Shown here piece after piece: positions 13,374 to 18,725 of a DNA stretch of 18,725 nt. The position numbers were made by a program, and so were the translations under genes. The stretch spans positions 1 through 18,725 of the forward strand of contig DATHPP010000509.1 of the NCBI GenBank assembly GCA_035483795.1. The letters are read 5' to 3'. Below the pieces are notes generated by a model. That model saw only the letters and a list, made by a program, of their open reading frames with translations. It was not told the origin of the DNA and did no database searches. Source of the stretch: DASXMX01 sp035483795 (lineage in GTDB: Bacteria > Planctomycetota > Phycisphaerae > Tepidisphaerales > Tepidisphaeraceae). Within the stretch, counting starts at the first letter, position 1; every line of letters begins with the position of its first letter.

Positions 13374-14291
13374 TTACCGGCGGAACCAGCGGCTCATCCG
13401 GGCAAAAAAGCTGCCTTCCTGGATCGCGGCGCTGGCGACGCCCTGCTCGAGGCGGACGGCCAACTGCGACACGGCGCAAGCCGCCGGGCTCTTGGGCGCC
13501 GAGAGCGCAAAGGGCGATCGTTTGCGGACTGCCGCCGAGACGCATTCGTCAGCGGGGATGAAGCCGGCGTCGAAGACGCTCACTCCGAGGAACTGCCGGG
13601 CCACCTTGGCGATGCGGTCGTGCACGATGCGGGCCTCGTTTTCGTTTCGCGCCTGGTTGACCAGGAGCGAGATCCGCCGGTCGATCGTCTCGCCAAAGGA
13701 CCGCGCCTTGTCGGCCCGGCTGATCACCTTGACGACAGCATAGGCGTCGGTGATCGCGGTCGGCTCGGGGGTGGTGACGACCAGGACGTGATCGGCGGCG
13801 CGGGTGAAGGCCAGGACGTTGGGGCTGATGCCGGCGCCGGTGTCGATGAGGATGACGTCCGCCTTGGCTTCCAGCTCGGCCATGGCGTTGACGAGGCGCT
13901 GGCGGTCGCCATCGGTGAGGTCGGCCATGCGGGCCAGGCCCGAGGCGCCACCAATCAGGCTGAACCCGCCGGGCGCGCTGACGAGCACGTCGCTCAGCTC
14001 CTTGCGTCGCGCGATGACGTGCGACAGGTTGGCCGGGAGGTCGATGTTGCAGATGACGTCGGCGTTGGCCAGGCCGAGGTCGGCATCAAGCAGCACGACG
14101 GATTTCCCCGCCGTGGCAAGCGTGATCGCCAGGTTGACGGCAATGTTGGTCTTGCCAACACCGCCCTTGCCGCTGGTGATGGCGATCACGCTGGCTCGGC
14201 GGACGGGGGCGGGGTTCGCCTCGGCCGCCGGCCTCGACTTCTTCTGTTCCCGCATCAGCGACCGCAGTTGCGTCGCCTGGTCGATTACCAT
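13374..14291 (-). CDS. flhG: Flagellar number regulator FlhG (FleN/YlxH), MinD-like ATPase
   Basis: ATG 14291 gives 305 residues. The in-frame ATG at 14297 is only two bases from the GAGG site, whereas 14291 has an eight-base spacer. The N-terminus MVIDQATQLRSLM contains the DQAxxLR motif that FlhG uses to stimulate the FlhF GTPase. The deviant Walker A is SGKGGVGKT (residues 40-48), DADLGLANAD (69-78) is the Walker A'/switch I segment, and a DVILIDTGAGI stretch provides Walker B. The C-terminal end (ARMSRWFRR) is basic and aromatic, in the position of the membrane-targeting helix of MinD-type proteins. FlhG limits flagellar number and couples to FlhF and the C-ring. It lies 71 bp downstream of flhF and 10 bp upstream of the small membrane gene. 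Confidence 0.93.
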   Translation of the reverse strand: MVIDQATQLRSLMREQKKSRPAAEANPAPVRRASVIAITSGKGGVGKTNIAVNLAITLATAGKSVVLLDADLGLANADVICNIDLPANLSHVIARRKELSDVLVSAPGGFSLIGGASGLARMADLTDGDRQRLVNAMAELEAKADVILIDTGAGISPNVLAFTRAADHVLVVTTPEPTAITDAYAVVKVISRADKARSFGETIDRRISLLVNQARNENEARIVHDRIAKVARQFLGVSVFDAGFIPADECVSAAVRKRSPFALSAPKSPAACAVSQLAVRLEQGVASAAIQEGSFFARMSRWFRR

Positions 14292-14362
14292 TGTCATAGC
14301 CTCTATCCCGCGTTGAGTGTCATTTGCGTTCGAGTCAATTGGATTCCAAAGAAATCGGCAAA

Positions 14363-15580
14363 TCAGAGTTCCTCGCCCAAGATCAATTGTGCGAGCCGAC
14401 GCGCCTGGCCAACTTCGATGTCGTCGGGCACGTCCTGTCCGGTCGTCAGATACGAGACGCTTTTGTTGAGTTTCCGTACGACATTAAGCAGGAGGCCGAC
14501 ATTGGCGGCCTCGTCGAGCTTGGTGAAGATCATTTTGTCGGTGCGGACTTCGCCGAAGCGGGAGGCCGCCAGTTCGAGGCACTGCTGGCTGGCGGTGGCC
14601 GCCATGACCAGATGCACCTCGTCGGGTTCGATGGCGGCGAGCACGCCTTTAAGCTCGTTGAGCTTCAGGGCGTCGTTGGGGCTTCGGCCGGCGGTGTCGA
14701 TCAGAAGAAAATCCAGGTTGCTCATGGACTGGGCGGCGTCGCGAAGCTCTTCGGCGCCGCCGACGACTCGCAGCGGCGAGCCGATGATGTCGGCATAGCG
14801 CTTGAGTTGATCGACGGCGGCGATGCGGTAAGTGTCGAGGGTGATCAGCCCGACGCGGTGCCGCTCCTTGAGTTTGAGATTGGCGGCGAGCTTGGCGAGC
14901 GTAGTCGTTTTTCCCACGCCGGTCGGACCGATGAGGGCGACGACATGGGGTCCGGTCGATTTACTGCGGACGATGGGACCGGTGGTCGAAATCATCCGCT
15001 CGATCTGGTCGATGAGCCGGTCGCGCATCACCGCGGGCTGGGAGTAATGCTCGGGGCGGACCTGGCGACGCAGTTGATCGATTAATTCGGCGGCGATTTC
15101 CTCGGCGACCTGGTTGGAGATCAGCCGCGTGTACAGATCGAACAGCTCCTCGGGAATATTCGGCGTTTGCCGCATTCGGGTCTGGACGACCAGGTCTTTG
15201 ACGAGGGTTTTGAGGGCTGCGACTTCCTGCGAGATGCTGAGCATGGCGGCGCCGGTGGCGGCGGGAGTTTCCAGCAGCTCGCGGCCGCTGGGCGGGCGGG
15301 CATCGGACAGACGCGTGTCGGGCAGGCGCCGCGACACGGTCGCGGTACGGCCGTAGGTTGACGATGAAACCGCCTGGCGGGCGGAGGACTGCCTGCGCCG
15401 ATCGGCGATTCCGATTCCGCGGCCGGCGGTAATTTCCACCATCTCGCGCCGCCGCAACCCCAGCCACGCCCGAGCCTGAAACGTGCGCGTGTGGAGGATG
15501 ACGGCGTCGGTGCCCATGCTGCTCTTCACCTGCGTCAGCGCTTCGGCCATCGTCGACGCTTTGAACGTTTGGAGGTTCAT
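14363..15580 (-). CDS. flhF: Flagellar biosynthesis GTPase FlhF (SRP family)
   Basis: ATG 15580 gives 405 residues and lies two bases after the flhA stop, so translation is very likely coupled. A frame reading further upstream is simply open inside flhA. The basic N-terminal B domain (1-60) includes LHTRTFQARAWLGLRRREMVEITAG. A low-complexity linker follows (61-108), then the N domain (about 113-200) and the G domain. G motifs: G1 GPTGVGKTTT (218-227), DTYRIAAVDQLKRYAD (249-264), G3 DTAGRSPND (295-303) and G4 TKLDE (353-357). FlhF directs flagellar placement and recruits early basal-body parts at the membrane as a GTP-dependent homodimer controlled by FlhG, which follows in the operon. Length and motifs are normal. 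Assignment is secure. Confidence 0.95.
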   Translation of the reverse strand: MNLQTFKASTMAEALTQVKSSMGTDAVILHTRTFQARAWLGLRRREMVEITAGRGIGIADRRRQSSARQAVSSSTYGRTATVSRRLPDTRLSDARPPSGRELLETPAATGAAMLSISQEVAALKTLVKDLVVQTRMRQTPNIPEELFDLYTRLISNQVAEEIAAELIDQLRRQVRPEHYSQPAVMRDRLIDQIERMISTTGPIVRSKSTGPHVVALIGPTGVGKTTTLAKLAANLKLKERHRVGLITLDTYRIAAVDQLKRYADIIGSPLRVVGGAEELRDAAQSMSNLDFLLIDTAGRSPNDALKLNELKGVLAAIEPDEVHLVMAATASQQCLELAASRFGEVRTDKMIFTKLDEAANVGLLLNVVRKLNKSVSYLTTGQDVPDDIEVGQARRLAQLILGEEL

Positions 15581-15582
15581 GG

Positions 15583-17682
15583 CTATCCGTTCATCCCGAT
15601 CAACCCGATCGCCTCGACGGAGACGTCGGAAATAATCTCGTTGTAGGCCAGCACCGCGACCTGCGGCAGAGCGGCTTCGATCATTCGCCGGACTGCCGAG
15701 CGGATTTGCGGGCTGCACAGGAGCACGGCGTTGCGGCCGGTCTGCGTCAGCTCGCTTACCTTGCTGGAAATCTGCTTGACAAGCTGCTGGGTGGTCTGGG
15801 CGGACATGGTGTTGGTGGTGCCGCGTTCACTGCGATCCAGGTGTCCGTTGATCGTGTCTTCCAGGGCCGGCTCGAAGGTCAGGCACCAGATGCGATCGCG
15901 ATCATCGACGTATTGTTTGCAGATCGTGCGGGCGAGCGCATGACGGACGTACTCGGTGAGGACCTCCAGGTCCTTGGTTCGCGCCGAAAAATCGCCGAGC
16001 GTTTCGAGAATGGTTTCCAGGTCTCGGACGGGGACGCGCTCGCGGAGCAGGTTCTGCATGACTTTCTGAACTTCGCCGGGCTTCACGAGCGTCGGCACCA
16101 CCTCCTCGATCAGCGCCGGCACGCGGGCCTTGAGGTTCTCCAGCAGGTTCTTGATCTCCTGTCGCGTCAGCAGCTCCTGGGCGTGGGACTTGATGACTTC
16201 CGTCAGGTGAGTGGCGACAACGGCGGTGGCTTCGACGACGGTGTAGTTGAGCAGTTCCGCCTGCGGGCGCTGCGGCTCGGTGATCCAATAGGCCGGGAGA
16301 CCGAACGCGGGTTCGGAGGTGAGCGTACCGCCGGGGATTGGACCGCTGGTCGCGCCGTTGTCCATGGCGAGGAACTGCTCGGGATAAGTGACGCCGCGGG
16401 CGACGGTCTGTGCCTTGATTTTGATGACGTAGTCGTTGGCCCCGAGCTGCATGTTGTCGCGAATTCGCACCGGCGGAACGATGATCCCCAGCTCCGTGGC
16501 GATCTGCCGTCGGATCATGCTGATGCGATCCAGAAGATCGCCGCCTTTGCTGGCATCGACCATCCGGACCAGGCCGTAGCCGACCTCCAGTTCCATCGTG
16601 TCGACGTCGAGGAGCTTCTCGACCTTCTCGGGTTCCTTGCGGGCGGTGGCCTTCTCCTTTTCCTTCGCGACCGCGGCAAGCTGTGCACGGCGCTGGTTTT
16701 TGCTGAGCGTGTAAGCGACGCCGCCGCAGCAGCTTCCCAGGACCATGAGCGGCATCTTCGGCAGCCCGGTGAACATCAACAGGACCAGAAATGACGCGGC
16801 GATGATCATCGCCTTGGGCTTGGCAAAGAGCTGGCCTAGCATTTCTTCACCGAGATTGGCCCGGCTGCTGCTGCGGGTGACGATCAGACCGGCGGCAAGC
16901 GAGAGCACGAAGGCGGGTATCTGGCTGACCAGGCCATCGCCGATCGTCAGCTTGGTGTACAGCTTCATGCAGTCGAACAGCGTCCAGCCCTGTTCGACGA
17001 TGCCGACGTACAGCCCACCCAGGACATTGACGAAGGTGATGACGATGCCGGCAATGGCGTCGCCCCGGACGAATTTGCTGGCACCGTCCATGGCGCCATA
17101 GAAGTCGGCCTCGCGGGCGATCGATTCGCGGCGCTCGCGGGCCTGCGGCTCGGTGATGATGCCGGCGTTCAGGTCGGCGTCGATCGCCATCTGCTTGCCG
17201 GGCATCGCGTCGAGGGTAAACCGGGCAGCGACTTCAGAAATGCGCCCGGCGCCCTTGGTGATCACGATGAACTGAATGATGAAGATGATGACGAAGATGA
17301 TGATGCCGACGGCCAGCGAACCGTGCGTGACGAACTCGGCGAACGTCTGTACGACGTGGCCCGCGCCGTACATCGCCTGGCTGACGTCGCCGCTGGCGGT
17401 CAGTATCAGACGCGTGGTAGCGACGTTCAGCACGAGGCGAAACATCGTCACCGCGAGCAAAAGCGAGGGAAATACGGCAAATTCGAGGGGACTCTGCACG
17501 TACATCGTCGTCACCAGCACGATGACCGACAACGTCACGTTGCAGATCAGCAACAGGTCCAGAATGAACGTCGGCAGCGGCACCAGCAACACGATCAGCA
17601 GCGCCATGAAGGCGATGGGAAAGAGCATCCCGCGGTTCTGATGAACCTTCAGGACGATCGGGTTGGCGGTGAAGGACGACAT
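15583..17682 (-). CDS. flhA: Flagellar export gate protein FlhA
   Basis: ATG 17682 gives 699 residues, the family norm. The frame stays open upstream to 17970, but that part is an out-of-frame overlap with flhB and translation of a repeat, so it is not included. The N-terminal half has about eight membrane segments (for example 20-35, 37-58, 68-92, 122-142). The cytoplasmic loop carries the FHIPEP signature region: GRISEVAARFTLDAMPGKQM (146-165), DADLNAGIIT, and READFYGAMDGASKFVRGDAIAG. A charged linker (330-360) joins the cytoplasmic domain that forms the nonameric ring docking chaperone-substrate complexes. It energises export with the proton gradient. No Shine-Dalgarno precedes the start; the bases just upstream belong to a repeat. 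The stop is two bases before flhF. Confidence 0.95.
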   Translation of the reverse strand: MSSFTANPIVLKVHQNRGMLFPIAFMALLIVLLVPLPTFILDLLLICNVTLSVIVLVTTMYVQSPLEFAVFPSLLLAVTMFRLVLNVATTRLILTASGDVSQAMYGAGHVVQTFAEFVTHGSLAVGIIIFVIIFIIQFIVITKGAGRISEVAARFTLDAMPGKQMAIDADLNAGIITEPQARERRESIAREADFYGAMDGASKFVRGDAIAGIVITFVNVLGGLYVGIVEQGWTLFDCMKLYTKLTIGDGLVSQIPAFVLSLAAGLIVTRSSSRANLGEEMLGQLFAKPKAMIIAASFLVLLMFTGLPKMPLMVLGSCCGGVAYTLSKNQRRAQLAAVAKEKEKATARKEPEKVEKLLDVDTMELEVGYGLVRMVDASKGGDLLDRISMIRRQIATELGIIVPPVRIRDNMQLGANDYVIKIKAQTVARGVTYPEQFLAMDNGATSGPIPGGTLTSEPAFGLPAYWITEPQRPQAELLNYTVVEATAVVATHLTEVIKSHAQELLTRQEIKNLLENLKARVPALIEEVVPTLVKPGEVQKVMQNLLRERVPVRDLETILETLGDFSARTKDLEVLTEYVRHALARTICKQYVDDRDRIWCLTFEPALEDTINGHLDRSERGTTNTMSAQTTQQLVKQISSKVSELTQTGRNAVLLCSPQIRSAVRRMIEAALPQVAVLAYNEIISDVSVEAIGLIGMNG

Positions 17683-17688
17683 GGTCGA

Positions 17689-17765
17689 GTGCTGAGTTCT
17701 CGGTGCTGAGTGCTGAGTTTCGGATTCCGAGCGCCTTTTCACCCAGCACTCAGCACCCAGCACTT
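17689..17765. repeat. Family D repeat filling the flhB-flhA junction
   Basis: GTGCTGAGT occurs at 17689-17697 and within GGTGCTGAGTGCTGAG (17702-17717). The complement CCCAGCACTCAGCACC (17742-17757) follows, forming a 15-of-16 inverted repeat around a 24-base loop, then a further CCAGCAC. The element occupies nearly the whole 88-bp gap and ends seven bases from the flhA start, so no native ribosome-binding site remains there. Confidence 0.75.
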
Positions 17766-17770
17766 TGTGT

Positions 17771-18725
17771 TCACACAGCCTGCCTCCGTTTGGTTTTCCC
17801 GGACAGCTCGTAGACGTAGGCGAGGATTTCTGCGACGGCGGCGTAGAATTGCTCGGGGATTTCCTGCCCGACTTCCACCAGCCTGTAGAGAGCGCGGGCC
17901 AACGGCTTTCGCTCCAGGATCGGGACGCCGGACTCGATAGCGATCTCGCGAATGCGCTGCGCGATCGCACCCTGCCCCTTGGCGATCACCTTGGGCGCGT
18001 GCATGGAGCCGGCGTCGTACTTCAGGGCGACGGCAAATTCGGTCGGGTTGGTGACGACCACGTCGGCGGTGGGAACGTCCTTCTTGAGCCGGCGCTTGAG
18101 CATCGCCAGGGCGACCTGGCGGCGCCGAGCTTTCATCTTGGGATCGCCGTCCATCCGGCGCATCTCGTCTTTGACTTCCTGCTTGGTCATTCGCAGGTCG
18201 CGCTCGTGCCGCCAGCGCTGATAGGCGTAGTCGAGGATCGCCAGGATCAGCATCGCCGCCCCAACCCGCAGGCCGATCGCGTAGATCACGTCCGCGCCCA
18301 AAGCGAAGATCTGGAGGAAGGTGAGCTGCTGCACGCCCATGATCAGGACAATCCGGCTGTGGATCGCCGAGTACGCGACCATCGAAAGCAGCGCCATCTT
18401 GGCCAGATTCATCAGAATCCGGACCGAATTTCGGCCGCTGAACAGGCGGCCGACCCCGCGGAACGGATTGAGCGCGCCCAGGTTCGGCTGGAGCCGTTGC
18501 GGGCTGAGGATGAAGCCGACCTGAACGACGTTGGCCACAGCGGCGATGATCACGACGGCAATCAGGAGAGGCGCGACCGCGTAGCCCGCGACGTAGAGTG
18601 CGTGCAGTGCTCCGCCAGTGGCGCTGGACGAGCTGAAATCGGTGAGCGAGTCGCTGGAGAGCATCGTGTGCACCAGCGCCTTGAGCGCGACGATCATCCG
18701 CCGGCCGGTGATGTGAAGCGTAATG
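17771..18725 (-). CDS. flhB: Flagellar export switch protein FlhB, N-terminus cut off by window edge
   Basis: The last 317 codons are visible. The frame is open to the right edge, and the missing part (about 30-45 residues) should include the conserved TEQPTPRK-like N-terminus. ATG 18697 is therefore internal. Three or four hydrophobic segments are visible (AVAPLLIAVVIIAAVANVV, MALLSMVAYSAI, the VIYAIGLRVGAAMLILAILD region), followed by the charged linker with RHERDLRMTKQEVKDEMRRMDGDP, diagnostic of FlhB/SctU. The autocleavage site reads NPTE (18038-18049) instead of the usual NPTH. The conserved FAVALKYD and APKVIAKGQGAIAQRIREIA stretches follow, and then PLARALYRLVEVGQEIPEQFYAAVAEILAYVY. 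FlhB switches export specificity from rod-hook to filament type. It is first in the visible flagellar block. Upstream fliR/fliQ may lie beyond the edge. Confidence 0.93.
   Translation of the reverse strand, partial: ITLHITGRRMIVALKALVHTMLSSDSLTDFSSSSATGGALHALYVAGYAVAPLLIAVVIIAAVANVVQVGFILSPQRLQPNLGALNPFRGVGRLFSGRNSVRILMNLAKMALLSMVAYSAIHSRIVLIMGVQQLTFLQIFALGADVIYAIGLRVGAAMLILAILDYAYQRWRHERDLRMTKQEVKDEMRRMDGDPKMKARRRQVALAMLKRRLKKDVPTADVVVTNPTEFAVALKYDAGSMHAPKVIAKGQGAIAQRIREIAIESGVPILERKPLARALYRLVEVGQEIPEQFYAAVAEILAYVYELSGKTKRRQAV

Noticed and set aside
13209..14798. Plus-strand open frame of 529 codons
   Set aside because: It is antisense to the small membrane gene, flhG and part of flhF, and has no recognisable domain.
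17689..17765. Possible intrinsic terminator after flhB
   Set aside because: The inverted repeat has a 24-base loop and no T-tract, and it separates two genes that are normally co-transcribed.
17683..17970. Upstream extension of flhA by 96 codons
   Set aside because: The extension overlaps flhB out of frame and translates the family D repeat; FlhA proteins begin near the ATG at 17682.

Overview
The window is GC-rich bacterial chromosome with two halves. No rRNA, tRNA, CRISPR array, integrase or transposase is visible. The right end carries a flagellar export and regulation block, flhB-flhA-flhF-flhG-(small membrane gene)-fliA. The gene order, the high GC and the many short palindromic interspersed repeats suggest a motile member of the Planctomycetota. 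That is an inference from gene content; nothing here proves the phylum.

Layout. 1-338 (minus): 5'-terminal part of a universal stress protein gene, cut by the left edge. 628-2379 (minus): a two-gene unit with its own promoter, encoding a lipoprotein with two SPOR-like repeats followed 9 bp later by rdgB (XTP/dITP pyrophosphatase). 2628-3188 (minus): a small SAM methyltransferase, divergent from and overlapping the start of the next gene. 3171-7995 (plus): a surface-glycan type set comprising a polytopic GT-C-like membrane protein, a family 2 glycosyltransferase of the dolichyl-phosphate-glucose-synthase type, a second SAM methyltransferase and an NAD-dependent sugar epimerase. 8065-9049 (plus): three small genes (a 58-residue PLDc_N-like membrane protein, a 63-residue soluble protein, a 122-residue secreted protein). 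9095-12037 (plus): recQ and a ribokinase-family gene. 12240-18725 (minus): the flagellar block, convergent with the ribokinase gene.

How the genes work together. FlhB and FlhA are the switch and gate components of the flagellar export apparatus. FlhF (SRP-type GTPase) and FlhG (MinD-type ATPase with the N-terminal DQAxxLR motif) set flagellar position and number. FliA (sigma-28) transcribes late flagellar genes. The glycan set could build and transfer a lipid-linked sugar: GT2 charges a lipid carrier, the GT-C protein transfers it outside, and the epimerase and methyltransferase modify sugars or lipid. This pathway is inferred from families only.

The most striking non-coding signal is the density of unrelated palindromic repeat families. 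Family A has two copies (2477-2582, 6913-7020), each made of two hairpins in inverse orientation like a REPIN, with base-pair compensation between arms. Family B (5985-6087) has a perfect 27-bp inverted repeat. Family C is inserted in frame inside the membrane glycosyltransferase gene (3838-3940). Family D fills the flhB-flhA junction up to the flhA start. Family E is a GC hairpin between the convergent ribokinase and fliA genes. In addition, a 27-bp motif is shared, with three mismatches, by two distant intergenic regions (412-438 and 12113-12139).
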